From an uncultured Prevotella sp. (lineage in GTDB: Bacteria > Bacteroidota > Bacteroidia > Bacteroidales > Bacteroidaceae): a stretch of DNA of 33,278 nt. The notes beneath the pieces are model-generated. The model was not told the origin of the DNA. It worked only from the letters and a program-made list of their open reading frames with translations, and made no database searches. Made by a program: the position numbers and the translations under genes. Positions within the stretch are counted from its first letter, which is position 1. Every line of letters starts with the position of its first letter. This document shows, in pieces, positions 1-8,538 of this stretch. The stretch covers positions 1 to 33,278 of the forward strand of contig CAJOFE010000031.1 in assembly GCA_905233825.1 (NCBI GenBank), read 5' to 3'.

Positions 1-138
1 ATTTTGCAGATGTTTGCATTTTCTTTTTTTGAAGGCAGTCATATTTGCAGATTTTTGCCTATTTTACGTCCCCCCACCGTCCCTCGGAGTCACTTTAGTC
101 ACCCTAAAACAAAGGCATTTACGCTGATTATCAGCAAT

Positions 139-3060
139 TTATGTTTGCAGATAGTAACTTCTGCGTCGGAAAGTAGATTCTGCGTGGGGAAATAAACATT
201 CTGCGTCGGAAATGTTTTGTTTCAGGAAGCATGGTGTATAGCCTTTATTACTGGCGGCTATCTCTTCAGGCGTTCCTGTGCTGAGGATAGTACCGCCACC
301 ACGGCCACCCTCGGGCCCCATGTCGATAATGTGGTCGGCTTGGCAGATGACGTCGAGGTTGTGTTCGATGATGATGACGGTATTGCCCCTATCTACGAGC
401 TTCTGCAAGACCTGCATCAGGATGCGGATGTCATCAAAGTGCAAGCCAGTAGTGGGCTCGTCGAGGATGTAGAGGGTGCGGCCGGTATCGCGTTTCGACA
501 ATTCGGTAGCCAGTTTTACGCGTTGGCTCTCGCCGCCGGAAAGGGTAGTGGAAGGCTGCCCTAATTTGATATAGCCCAGTCCCACGTCTTGTATGGTCTT
601 GATCTTGCGGAGGATGTCGGGCACGTTCTCGAAAAACTCTACGGCTTGGTTGATGGTCATGTCGAGCACGTCGGCAATGCTCTTTCCCTTATAGCGTACC
701 TCCAGCGTCTCGCGGTTGTAGCGCCGTCCGTGGCACTCCTCACAGGGTACTTGGATGTTGGGTAGGAAGTTCATCTCGATGGTCTTGTAGCCATTGCCGC
801 CACATGACTCGCAACGTCCGCCCTTGACGTTGAAGGAGAAACGGCCAGCTTTGTAGCCGCGAATCTTGGCTTCAGGCAGGGCCACGAAGAGCGAGCGTAT
901 GTCGGCAAAGACACCCGTGTAGGTGGCAGGATTGGAACGGGGCGTGCGACCGATAGGACTCTGATCGACGTTTACTACTTTGTCGATATACTCAATGCCT
1001 TCGATAGAATCGTAGGGCATGGGGCGGCGCAACGAGTGGTAGAAATGCTGTGAGAGGATGGGTTGCAGGGTCTCGTTGATGAGGGTCGATTTGCCGCTGC
1101 CGCTGACACCTGTGACCACGATAAGCTTTCCTAATGGGAAGGTGGCGTCAATATGTTGCAGGTTATTACCCGAACATCCGTGCAGAACGAGCTCATGTCC
1201 GTTGCCGGGCCTTTTCTTTCCGTTATCCACCTTTAGTTTTCCGTTCAGGTACTGGGCTGTCAGCGTGTCGGCTTTCATCATGTCGGTGGGCGTTCCTTGG
1301 AATACCACCTCACCGCCCTTGCGTCCTGCCTTCGGTCCAATATCGACGATATAGTCGGCAGCCAGCATCATGTCTTTGTCATGCTCTACGACGATGACGG
1401 TATTTCCCAGGTCGCGCAGCTCTTTGAGGGAATGGATGAGTCGCTCGTTGTCACGTTGATGCAGGCCGATGGAAGGCTCGTCGAGGATATACAGCACATT
1501 CACCAGTTGCGAGCCTATCTGGGTGGCCAAGCGTATGCGCTGGCTCTCACCGCCTGAGAGCGATGCCGACTGACGGTTGAGCGACAGGTAGTCGAGTCCT
1601 ACGTCGAGCAGGAAGTCCAGTCGAGTGCGTATCTCTTTTAGGATTTCAGTAGCGATTTGCCGTTGTTGGTCGTCGAGATGTCCCTCCACATGATCGAGCC
1701 ACTGTCGCAGTTCGCTGATATCCATCGCCGCCAACTGGGCGATGTTCTTGTCCCAGATTTTGTAGGACAGCGCCTCGCGATTTAGCCGCTGACCGTGACA
1801 TTCAGGACATTCGCACTCGGCCAGGAACTGGTCGGCCCATTTCTGGCCTGTAGTCGAATCGTCAGACTCCATGACGTCGCGCAAGTATTTGATGATGCCG
1901 TTGAAGGTTACGAAATAGTCGCTGGAGGTATGTACTGTTTCTTTATCTATGCGCACGTCTTCCAACGAGCCATACAGAATCTCGCTCATGGCCTCGTCGG
2001 GGATGTCGCAGATGGGGGTCTTCAGGTCGCAGTCGTATTTCTTTAGTAAAGCTTCTATCTGCCAGAATATGAGCAAGTTCTTGTATTTGCCTAAAGGAAT
2101 GATTCCACCCTCGTAGATGCTCTGACGGTTATTGGGAATCACCTTTTTCAGGTCAATCTCATTGATGGTGCCCAGTCCTTTGCACTTAGGGCACGCTCCC
2201 TGTGGAGAGTTGAACGAAAAGTTGTTTGGCGCAGGGTCGCTGTAGCTGATGCCTGAGGTGGGGCACATCAGGCGCTTGGAGAAATACTTGAGCCTTCCAC
2301 CAGTCTCCTCCGTTACGTCGAGAATCATGATAAGGCCATCGCCCTGTTTCATGGCAATGCTAACGGTCTTTTTCAGTCGTTCGCCTCCACCTCCTTCGGC
2401 AGGGGTAGGGGGGAGGCTTAACTTATCAATCACCACTTCTATGTCATGATTCTTGTAGCGATCGACCTTCATGCCTCGGGTAATCTCTTGTATCTCGCCG
2501 TCTATGCGGATGTTCAGATAGCCCTTACGCCGCATCTGTTCAAAAAGCTCTCGGTAGTGGCCTTTTCTGCTTCTTACCAATGGTGACAGGATAAAGATCT
2601 TTTTACCGGCATACTCGGTTTGGATCATGTCGATGACCTTCTCTTCGGTATATTTGACCATGGGCTCTCCCGTCATGTAGCTATATGCCTTGCCCGCACG
2701 GGCAAAAAGCAGACGCAGGTAGTCATAGACTTCGGTTGTCGTCCCTACGGTGGAGCGAGGATTCTTGTTGGTGGTCTTCTGCTCGATGCTGATGACGGGG
2801 CTCAAACCTGTTATCTTATCTACGTCGGGGCGTTCCATCCCTCCGAGGAAATTGCGGGCATAGGCAGAAAAGGTCTCGATATAGCGTCGTTGTCCTTCAG
2901 CAAAGATGGTGTCGAAGGCCAGCGACGATTTGCCCGAGCCCGAAAGGCCTGTGATGACGGTCAGGGAGCAGCGGGGAATATCAACGTCGATGTTTTTCAG
3001 GTTGTGTACCCTTGCGCCGACAACGCTGATAGTCTTTTCCTTCTTGCTGTTAGTTTCCAC
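139..3060 (-). CDS. uvrA: UvrABC system protein A (excinuclease subunit A)
   Basis: UvrA is the DNA-damage sensor of nucleotide excision repair; it dimerises, loads UvrB on the lesion and hydrolyses ATP in the cytoplasm. Two ABC modules are visible: Walker [10 protein letters not shown] at residues 38-46 and GVSGSGKST near 650, and two LSGGESQR signatures each followed by a DEP Walker B. The C-terminal zinc finger is intact (CESC...CEEC), while the first zinc site has CPTSG in place of CxxC. The start is GTG at 3058-3060, overlapping the end of the upstream gene by 11 bp; the family N-terminus ([15 protein letters not shown]) begins a few residues in, so this start fits. Length is 973 residues against about 940 for the E. 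coli protein. The excess is explained by an in-frame insert at residues 214-226 and by a C-terminal tail after FLKQN encoded by repeat DNA. Identification is certain; the tail is the odd part. Confidence 0.97.
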   Translation of the reverse strand: METNSKKEKTISVVGARVHNLKNIDVDIPRCSLTVITGLSGSGKSSLAFDTIFAEGQRRYIETFSAYARNFLGGMERPDVDKITGLSPVISIEQKTTNKNPRSTVGTTTEVYDYLRLLFARAGKAYSYMTGEPMVKYTEEKVIDMIQTEYAGKKIFILSPLVRSRKGHYRELFEQMRRKGYLNIRIDGEIQEITRGMKVDRYKNHDIEVVIDKLSLPPTPAEGGGGERLKKTVSIAMKQGDGLIMILDVTEETGGRLKYFSKRLMCPTSGISYSDPAPNNFSFNSPQGACPKCKGLGTINEIDLKKVIPNNRQSIYEGGIIPLGKYKNLLIFWQIEALLKKYDCDLKTPICDIPDEAMSEILYGSLEDVRIDKETVHTSSDYFVTFNGIIKYLRDVMESDDSTTGQKWADQFLAECECPECHGQRLNREALSYKIWDKNIAQLAAMDISELRQWLDHVEGHLDDQQRQIATEILKEIRTRLDFLLDVGLDYLSLNRQSASLSGGESQRIRLATQIGSQLVNVLYILDEPSIGLHQRDNERLIHSLKELRDLGNTVIVVEHDKDMMLAADYIVDIGPKAGRKGGEVVFQGTPTDMMKADTLTAQYLNGKLKVDNGKKRPGNGHELVLHGCSGNNLQHIDATFPLGKLIVVTGVSGSGKSTLINETLQPILSQHFYHSLRRPMPYDSIEGIEYIDKVVNVDQSPIGRTPRSNPATYTGVFADIRSLFVALPEAKIRGYKAGRFSFNVKGGRCESCGGNGYKTIEMNFLPNIQVPCEECHGRRYNRETLEVRYKGKSIADVLDMTINQAVEFFENVPDILRKIKTIQDVGLGYIKLGQPSTTLSGGESQRVKLATELSKRDTGRTLYILDEPTTGLHFDDIRILMQVLQKLVDRGNTVIIIEHNLDVICQADHIIDMGPEGGRGGGTILSTGTPEEIAASNKGYTPCFLKQNISDAECLFPHAESTFRRRSYYLQT
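159..217 (-). repeat. 3'-end array of three ~20-bp repeats inside the uvrA tail
   Basis: Three copies of a unit containing TTCTGCGTCGGAAA (plus strand) start at 159, 178 and 199, with lengths 19, 21 and 19 bp. They are read in frame as the last residues of UvrA. Read on the uvrA strand, the core ATTTCCGACGCAG closely matches ATTTCCGAGGCATG in the array at 12115-12158 and ATTTCAGACGCAG after feoAB, so this looks like one repeat family at gene 3' ends. The 138 bp left of the uvrA stop hold no gene; they contain three scattered copies of TTTGCAGAT (from 4, 44 and 144, approximately) and a 9-bp duplication (agtcacttt/agtcaccct, 88-105). Confidence 0.8.
2383..2418. repeat. palindromic GC-rich element in frame within uvrA
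   Basis: GCCTCC at 2383-2388 pairs with GGAGGC at 2412-2417, and inner CTCC/GGGG segments extend the hairpin. On the uvrA strand it begins AGCCTCCCCCCTACCCCT and encodes [13 protein letters not shown] (residues 214-226), between conserved UvrA segments VVIDK and [11 protein letters not shown] homologous sequence lies in the POT transporter at 6677-6716. Confidence 0.7.
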
Positions 3061-3772
3061 CCGTGTTTCCTCCTTCTTGTGAGAATCCTCTTAGCAAATT
3101 GATGTCCTTTCTGATGTGATAATCCTTGCCGTCGGCACCTTTAGCAGTCACCTGAACGTAATACACGCCCTCTTTCACATCGTGCCCGTTGTACTTGCCG
3201 TCCCATCCTCCCGCCGGGTCGTTCCATTCGTAGAGCTTCTGCCCCCAGCGGTTTACGATGAAGGCTCGGAACTGCACGATGCTCTTCCAGTGGTCGGGAC
3301 TGTTGGGGTCGTTCACGCCCTTCGCGCCGTAGATGTCGTTGATGCCGTCTCCATTGGGCGAGAAGGCGTTGGGAAACTCTAGCCTGCTCTCGGCTATGTT
3401 CACCGTGATGCTGACGGAGTCCAGTTCCATGTCGTCTTTCCCCAGAAAGGTTTTCAGCATGATGATATAAGAGCCCGACTCATTGAAGGTGTATTGTGTG
3501 TCCTCCTCATAGCGGACAAACAGCTCTTGTGTGGCCTTTCCTTCCTGCTGGCGACGGAAGTGCCATTCGTAGGAGGGTGAATACTCATCCATATCAGACG
3601 GGTTGGCACGAAAGATGACGGCAAGCGGAGCCTGCCCGTCGCTGATCGTTATTGTCTCTTGCTCTGTACCTTCACTATCGATATAGTATGCAAGAGGGTT
3701 TACACTCTGTGAGAGGGCCGTAAATGACCAAAAAGAAGCTGCAAAGAGCAGAAATATTGATTTCTTTTTCAT
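3050..3772 (-). CDS. T9SS type B sorting domain (gliding motility-associated C-terminal) protein
   Basis: This is a 240-residue exported protein. It has a signal peptide ([22 protein letters not shown]), a PKD/Ig-like region at about 45-128, and a C-terminal domain at 133-228 that starts [14 protein letters not shown] and contains [10 protein letters not shown] and GVYYVQVTA. That domain is the type IX secretion type B sorting signal, so the protein should be carried across the outer membrane and attached or released at the surface. I chose the ATG at 3770-3772 over an upstream in-frame codon (3802), because the -7 box for this gene lies in between and the signal peptide begins here. No catalytic domain is visible; the function of the mature part is unknown. 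It precedes and overlaps uvrA by 11 bp and is probably cotranscribed with it, although the two functions seem unrelated. Confidence 0.85.
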   Translation of the reverse strand: MKKKSIFLLFAASFWSFTALSQSVNPLAYYIDSEGTEQETITISDGQAPLAVIFRANPSDMDEYSPSYEWHFRRQQEGKATQELFVRYEEDTQYTFNESGSYIIMLKTFLGKDDMELDSVSITVNIAESRLEFPNAFSPNGDGINDIYGAKGVNDPNSPDHWKSIVQFRAFIVNRWGQKLYEWNDPAGGWDGKYNGHDVKEGVYYVQVTAKGADGKDYHIRKDINLLRGFSQEGGNTGGN

Positions 3773-3791
3773 TTTCTTGCTAATTTGAGTG

Positions 3792-3799
3792 CAAAGATA
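3792..3799 (-). promoter_or_regulatory. -7 box (TATCTTTG) for the 3772-139 genes
   Basis: On the minus strand TATCTTTG matches the Bacteroidetes -7 consensus TAnnTTTG and lies 20 bp before the chosen ATG. It is divergent with the plus-strand box at 3813-3820. I do not see a clear -33 element. Confidence 0.6.
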
Positions 3800-3812
3800 C
3801 AAACATTTTTCG

Positions 3813-3820
3813 TACTTTTG
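3813..3820 (+). promoter_or_regulatory. -7 box (TACTTTTG) for the LysM gene run
   Basis: TACTTTTG matches TAnnTTTG and lies 20 bp before the ATG at 3841. It probably drives the six-gene run 3841-12008. A TTTG at 3784-3787 is rather too far upstream for a standard -33 element. Confidence 0.6.
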
Positions 3821-3840
3821 TAGGCGAAAACAGAAAAAAG

Positions 3841-5181
3841 ATGATAATGAAACGAATATTAAGATTTTTTTTGGTGTCGGTAATGCTCGTTACAGCCGCA
3901 GGAACTGCTATGGCACAGTCTGTGAGAACCCATAAGGTGAAGAAGGGAGAGACCATCTATGGCATTGCCCATGCCTATGGTATTACGGAGGCAGAGTTGC
4001 GCAGGGCTAACCCTGGCATGGAGAGTGCCGACTACGTGCTGAAGAAGGGCGACAAGATATTTGTCCCTTCCTCCCAGACTCCGCTGCAGGTGGAACAACC
4101 CGTCACAACAGCCGACGATGTACGTCAGCGCAGTATCCGTATGGGCGTGATGCTGCCGCTGAACGACAGGAATGGAGACGGGCGCCGCATGGTGGAATAC
4201 TACCGAGGTCTCCTGATGGCCTGCGACAGCCTGAAGCATGAAGGAATCTCTGTTGATGTGTATGCATGGAACACGCCTGAAGACGGTGATCTTTCCGAAA
4301 CGCTGGCCAAGCCTGAGGCTGCCCAGTGCGACATCATCTTCGGCCCATTGTATTCCCGTCAGATGGAAACGCTGTCGGCTTTCTGCCAGCAGCATGGCAC
4401 GAAGCTGGTCGTTCCTTTCTCCATCAATGCGCCGCAGGTAGCATACAACAGCAATATTTTCCAGGTCTATCAGGCACCTGAGGGACTGAACGAATCAACG
4501 AGCCGCCGATTTGCCGAGTGGTTCAGGGACTACCATGTCGTGATTGTGGATTGTGCAGACCCCAACAGTACCAAGGGCGGATTTACTTCAGCCCTGCGTC
4601 AGCAGCTGGAATCGAGGAATGCGAAGTATAGCCTGACCAGCCTGACGTCGGCTAGCACGAGCTTTGCCAGTGCCTTCAGCACGCAGCATCCTAATGTAGT
4701 GGTGCTGAACTCTTCACGTCCCGATGATTTGAGGGTGGCGTTTATCAAACTGAAAGATGTCACGGCTGCCAATGCTGATGTGAGGATTTCAGTATTCGGC
4801 TACGCAGAATGGATGGAGATGGCTGGAAGTCAGGAGAGCAATTTTCACAAATATGACATGTACATTCCTGCTCCTTACTATACGAACCTGACCTTGTACC
4901 CTGCCCAGCGTTTGGCTATGAAGTACCGCTCGAACTTCCGTCAGGACATGAGCGCTGTCACACCTCGGTTGGCTTTGACAGGTTTCGACCATGCGCTGTT
5001 CTTCCTGCGTGGCCTTCATAAGTATGGCATCACCTTCGATGGGGCGGCAGGACGTTTCGGATACGTACCTGTTCAGACACCGCTGAAGTTCGAGCGTCAG
5101 GGCAACGGAGGCTACCAGAACCGTGCTTTTATGTTCGTGCATTATAAGACCAACGGTCAGATTGAAACGATTAACTACTAA
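3841..5181 (+). CDS. LysM domain protein with type 1 periplasmic-binding-protein fold
   Basis: The protein has 446 residues: a signal peptide ending near MAQ (residue 26), one LysM peptidoglycan-binding domain at about 29-76 (HKVKKGETIYGIAHAYGI...), then a domain from about 98 to the end resembling the type 1 periplasmic-binding fold (GVMLPLNDRNGDG near its start, IIFGPLYSRQ in the middle, a late FGYAEW). It should sit in the periplasm held to the cell wall. LysM joined to such a fold is widespread in Bacteroidetes and often named as an amino-acid-binding protein. No ABC permease is nearby, so solute uptake is doubtful. The E. coli penicillin-binding-protein activator LpoA also ends in this fold, so a role in tuning wall synthesis is a reasonable inference, not shown. 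A second ATG at 3847 is an alternative start. The PorT-like gene follows after 14 bp. Confidence 0.85.
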   Translation: MIMKRILRFFLVSVMLVTAAGTAMAQSVRTHKVKKGETIYGIAHAYGITEAELRRANPGMESADYVLKKGDKIFVPSSQTPLQVEQPVTTADDVRQRSIRMGVMLPLNDRNGDGRRMVEYYRGLLMACDSLKHEGISVDVYAWNTPEDGDLSETLAKPEAAQCDIIFGPLYSRQMETLSAFCQQHGTKLVVPFSINAPQVAYNSNIFQVYQAPEGLNESTSRRFAEWFRDYHVVIVDCADPNSTKGGFTSALRQQLESRNAKYSLTSLTSASTSFASAFSTQHPNVVVLNSSRPDDLRVAFIKLKDVTAANADVRISVFGYAEWMEMAGSQESNFHKYDMYIPAPYYTNLTLYPAQRLAMKYRSNFRQDMSAVTPRLALTGFDHALFFLRGLHKYGITFDGAAGRFGYVPVQTPLKFERQGNGGYQNRAFMFVHYKTNGQIETINY

Positions 5182-5195
5182 GGAATAGATAAGTA

Positions 5196-6032
5196 ATGAG
5201 TAATCATTCTGGTTTTTACTTTTCTACCTTTAGGAGAAAACAGGTGGGAGTATTGCTTATACTTCTCACTTCTTACTTCTTACCATTTACCACCTTAGCA
5301 CAGGTTGGCGAACATCGCAGCGAACTTGCTGTTGGTGTGAATGCCGGATATGTGTTGAGCAACGTAGGCTTTATGCCCAGGATTCCTCAGTCCATGCATA
5401 CTGGGCTGACAGGTGGTGTCACTTTCCGCTATATTTGTGAGAAATATTTCAGCAGTATCTGTGCCATCGTGGCCGAAGCAAACTATGCCCAGCTGGGATG
5501 GAAGGAAAGCATCCTCACGAAAGATGATGAACCTGTAATTAATGCTGAAACGGGACTTGCCGAGGAGTACCAGCGCACGATGAACTATGTGCAGGTGCCG
5601 GTCTTTGCACGGTTAGGGTGGGGAAGAGAGCGCAGCGGCTTTCAGGCTTTCTTTCAGGTAGGCCCGCAGATAGGCTTTTTCCTCAACGAAGATGCCGAGG
5701 CTAATTTCGACCTTGACCATCCCAATCTGAATCAACGCACATCTGTCGTATCAAGTGATTTTGAACGCGACGGCGTGAAAGTGGGCTCGGGCATCTATCA
5801 CATGCCCGCTGAGAATAAAATCGACTATGGCATCACGGCAGGTGTGGGACTAGAATTCTCGAAACCGTGGTTAGGCCATCTTCTTTTGGAGGGTCGCTAT
5901 TATTACGGCTTGGGAGATATTTACGGCAACTCGAAGCGCGACTACTTCGGCCGTTCCAACTTCTCTAATATCGTCGTGAAGCTGTCCTATCTATTCGACA
6001 TCGCAAAAACCAAAAATTCTAAAATCAAATAA
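5196..6032 (+). CDS. PorT-like outer membrane beta-barrel protein
   Basis: The protein has 278 residues: a long signal peptide ending near TTLAQ (about residue 36) and then alternating amphipathic strands typical of small Bacteroidetes barrels (ELAVGVNAGYVLSNVGF, QVPVFARLGWG, FFQVGPQIGFFL, GITAGVGLEF, LLLEGRYYYGLGDIY), ending in a strand with NIVVKLSYLF. This matches the PorT/OmpW-like outer membrane family. Which of its many roles applies cannot be read from the sequence; PorT itself belongs to the type IX secretion machinery, but this barrel type is generic. It lies between the LysM gene (14 bp before) and the POT transporter (2 bp after). Part of its signal peptide is encoded by a 7-bp tandem repeat (5261-5295). 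Confidence 0.75.
   Translation: MSNHSGFYFSTFRRKQVGVLLILLTSYFLPFTTLAQVGEHRSELAVGVNAGYVLSNVGFMPRIPQSMHTGLTGGVTFRYICEKYFSSICAIVAEANYAQLGWKESILTKDDEPVINAETGLAEEYQRTMNYVQVPVFARLGWGRERSGFQAFFQVGPQIGFFLNEDAEANFDLDHPNLNQRTSVVSSDFERDGVKVGSGIYHMPAENKIDYGITAGVGLEFSKPWLGHLLLEGRYYYGLGDIYGNSKRDYFGRSNFSNIVVKLSYLFDIAKTKNSKIK
5261..5295. repeat. heptamer repeat in a signal-peptide coding region
   Basis: Five consecutive 7-bp units are seen: acttctc, acttctt, acttctt, accattt, accacct. They encode the hydrophobic core and end of the signal peptide of the PorT-like protein (LTSYFLPFTT). Confidence 0.65.
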
Positions 6033-6034
6033 TT

Positions 6035-7594
6035 ATGTTCGAAAATCAACCAAAAGGTCTTTTCGCGTTGGCACTGGCCAACACGGGTGAGCGATTCGGC
6101 TACTACACCATGCTGGCCGTCTTTGCGCTTTTCCTGAGGGCTAACTATGGATTGTCGGCAGGCATGGCAGGCACCATCTATAGCTCGTTCCTCATGTTCG
6201 TCTATTTCTTCCCGCTCTTCGGCGGTATGCTGGCCGACAAGTTCGGCTTTGGTAAGATGGTGACGACGGGTATCATCATTATGTTTGTGGGCTATCTGCT
6301 CCTTTCCATTCCATTGGGTGGCGACACCACGGCTTTGGTGGTCATGCTGGCCGCTCTCTTGCTCATTGGCTTCGGCACGGGCTTGTTTAAGGGAAACCTG
6401 CAGGTGATGGTGGGCGACCTCTACAACGACCCGAAGTATGCCGACAAGCGCGATGCCGGTTTCTCCATCTTCTACATGGCTATCAACATCGGTGCCCTCT
6501 TTGCTCCTACGGCAGCTATCAAGATTAAGGAGTGGGCCGAGAACTCGCTGGGCTATTCGTCGAACGATGCCTATCACTTCTCGTTCGCCGTGGCTTGTGC
6601 ATCGCTCATCCTCTCCATTGCCATCTACTATATCTTCCGCAGCACCTTCCGTCATACCGAGGGTGGCAAGAAGAAAAGCCTCGCTCCCAACCCCTCTTCG
6701 AATGGCGAGGGGAGTGCTCCGCAGGCTGTACCGGAACTGTCGAAAGAAGAGACGAAGCAGCGCATCGTGGCATTGTGCATGGTGTTTGCTGTGGTCATTT
6801 TCTTCTGGATGGCCTTCCACCAGAACGGCCTCTCGCTGACCTACTTCGCCGATGAGTTCACTGACCATACCGTTGAGGGTGTGCAGAGCATGGCCTTCGA
6901 TGTGTGGAACCTGGTGCTCATCATTTTCATTGTTTATGCAGGCTTTGCTCTTTTCCAGAGTAAGACATCAAAGGGGCGTGGCATTGCTGCAGCCATCATC
7001 ATTGCGGCTGTGGGACTGTTAGTGTGGAAATATACGAAACTGCAAGGCGAGTTGGGCATCGAGGCTCCTATCTTCCAACAGTTCAATCCCTTCTACGTGG
7101 TGGCGCTGACGCCCGTGTCGATGGCCATCTTCGGTATGCTCTCTGCCAAGGGTAAGGAACCCTCGGCACCCCGTAAGATTGCCTATGGTATGATTGTGGC
7201 CGCTGCTGCCTATGCCCTGATGGCTATCGGTTCTATGGGTCTGCCACTGCCACAGACCACGATGGGTGCTGATGGCGAGCCTGTAGCCTTGCACGTGGCC
7301 GACGTCACGCCTAACCTGCTCATCGGCACTTATCTCATCCTCACTTTTGGTGAGCTGCTACTGTCGCCTATGGGCATCTCGTTCGTGTCAAAGGTGGCAC
7401 CTCCCAAGTATAAGGGCATGATGATGGGTGGTTGGTTTGTGGCTACGGCTATAGGCAACCAGCTCGTCGTCGTGGGCGGTCTGCTGTGGGGTGCCGTTCC
7501 TCTCTGGGTGTGCTGGAGCGTGTTCTTGGTAATATGCCTCATCGCTGCCATCTTCATGTTTGCCATGATGAAGCGTCTGGAAAAAGTCTGCTAA
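6035..7594 (+). CDS. proton-dependent peptide transporter (POT/PTR2 family, MFS)
   Basis: The 519-residue inner membrane protein has about 12-14 hydrophobic helices and would import di- and tripeptides with protons. The PTR2 signature FSIFYMAINIGAL is at residues 143-155 and the helix-1 motif is NTGERFGYYT at 16-25. In well-studied members this motif is ExxERFxYYG, with the first Glu involved in proton coupling; here it is Asn16. I recall the same variant in other Bacteroidetes, so it is probably a subfamily trait. Residues 215-228 (SLAPNPSSNGEGSA), in the loop between the two six-helix bundles, are encoded by a palindromic element also seen in uvrA. The gene starts 2 bp after the PorT-like gene and its stop directly abuts the next ATG, indicating one transcript. 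Confidence 0.93.
   Translation: MFENQPKGLFALALANTGERFGYYTMLAVFALFLRANYGLSAGMAGTIYSSFLMFVYFFPLFGGMLADKFGFGKMVTTGIIIMFVGYLLLSIPLGGDTTALVVMLAALLLIGFGTGLFKGNLQVMVGDLYNDPKYADKRDAGFSIFYMAINIGALFAPTAAIKIKEWAENSLGYSSNDAYHFSFAVACASLILSIAIYYIFRSTFRHTEGGKKKSLAPNPSSNGEGSAPQAVPELSKEETKQRIVALCMVFAVVIFFWMAFHQNGLSLTYFADEFTDHTVEGVQSMAFDVWNLVLIIFIVYAGFALFQSKTSKGRGIAAAIIIAAVGLLVWKYTKLQGELGIEAPIFQQFNPFYVVALTPVSMAIFGMLSAKGKEPSAPRKIAYGMIVAAAAYALMAIGSMGLPLPQTTMGADGEPVALHVADVTPNLLIGTYLILTFGELLLSPMGISFVSKVAPPKYKGMMMGGWFVATAIGNQLVVVGGLLWGAVPLWVCWSVFLVICLIAAIFMFAMMKRLEKVC
6677..6716. repeat. palindromic GC-rich element in frame within the POT gene
   Basis: The element begins AGCCTCGCTCCCAACCCCT, and CCCCTC at 6691-6696 pairs with GAGGGG at 6707-6712 across a 10-base loop. 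Aligned to the uvrA element it shares AGCCTC, the CC-ACCCCT block, CGAA and the G-rich end. It encodes SLAPNPSSNGEG, comparable to [12 protein letters not shown] in UvrA. Confidence 0.7.
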
Positions 7595-8512
7595 ATGATA
7601 CTTACCCTCCTGCTATCCTCTTTCCTCACGTTTGTGGAGTTGAACTGTGAGAACCTGTTCGACTACAGCCACGACGAGGGGAAGGAGGATATGGAGTTTA
7701 CGCCCGAAGGGGCACGCCGATGGACGCGTACTCGCTACTGGCGCAAGCTGAACAATATCGGGCAGGAGTTGCTGTCATGCTCCGACCAGTTGCCTGACCT
7801 CGTGGCGCTGGTGGAGATTGAGAATGACTCGGTGATGCACGACTTGACACACCGTTCGCTATTGCGGGGTGCAGGCTATGAGTACCTGATGACGTGCTCG
7901 CCCGACGTGCGTGGACTCGATATCGCCCTGCTCTATCAGCCGTCGCGTTTCCGTCCTGTGTGCTACGACCAGCTGGCGGTGCCGACGGAGGAAGGCGTGC
8001 GTTCCACGCGCGATATTTTATATGTAGAGGGCGAGACATTCCAGGGTGACACGCTGCATGTCTTTGTCATCCATGCTCCCAGCCGCTACGGAGGCGAGCT
8101 GGAGACGCGCACCCGTCGCTATCAGGTCATGAACGTGCTGTTGTCTGCCCTTCTTCCGTTGTCCGGACGGAAGATCATCGTGGCTGGTGACTTTAACGAT
8201 TATGCCGACAGCCCCTCCCTGCGTATGTTGCCCGACAGCCTTCTGGTCAAGGTGACCCGCGATGCCCAGGGACGCCATGGCCATGCCCGCGGCACCTATC
8301 GTTATCAGGGCGAATGGCGTTCCATCGACCACATCCTGCTCTCGCCGTCGTTGGTACCGCAGATAGATAGTGTGTTCATCAACGATGCCCCTTTCCTGTT
8401 GGAACCAGAGGAAACCTATGGTGGATGGAAACCCCGTCGCACCTTTCAGGGCTATCGCTATCAGCGTGGCTACAGCGACCACTTGCCGCTGGTTGTGCAG
8501 TTCAAACAATGA
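7595..8512 (+). CDS. endonuclease/exonuclease/phosphatase (EEP) family protein
   Basis: The 305-residue protein has the metal-dependent phosphodiesterase fold of DNase I and AP endonucleases. Motifs in order are NCENLFDY near residue 17, VEIEN near 72, VIHAPSRYGGE near 150, GDFND near 200, SIDHILLSP near 245 and the final SDHLPLVV near 296, covering the usual Asn, Glu, His, Asp-Asn and Asp-His active-site residues. The substrate could be a nucleic acid, phospholipid or sugar phosphate; the family cannot be narrowed from sequence. The N-terminus is hydrophobic (MILTLLLSSFLTF) but lacks a positive n-region and runs straight into the first motif, so export is uncertain. The ATG follows the POT stop codon without any gap. 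Confidence 0.85.
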   Translation: MILTLLLSSFLTFVELNCENLFDYSHDEGKEDMEFTPEGARRWTRTRYWRKLNNIGQELLSCSDQLPDLVALVEIENDSVMHDLTHRSLLRGAGYEYLMTCSPDVRGLDIALLYQPSRFRPVCYDQLAVPTEEGVRSTRDILYVEGETFQGDTLHVFVIHAPSRYGGELETRTRRYQVMNVLLSALLPLSGRKIIVAGDFNDYADSPSLRMLPDSLLVKVTRDAQGRHGHARGTYRYQGEWRSIDHILLSPSLVPQIDSVFINDAPFLLEPEETYGGWKPRRTFQGYRYQRGYSDHLPLVVQFKQ

Positions 8513-8538
8513 AACAAACCTAAAAAACGATAACCAAG

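Noticed and set aside
123..135. uvrA terminator (gctgat/atcagc palindrome)
   Set aside because: The loop is a single base and there is no U-run, so it cannot work as an intrinsic terminator.
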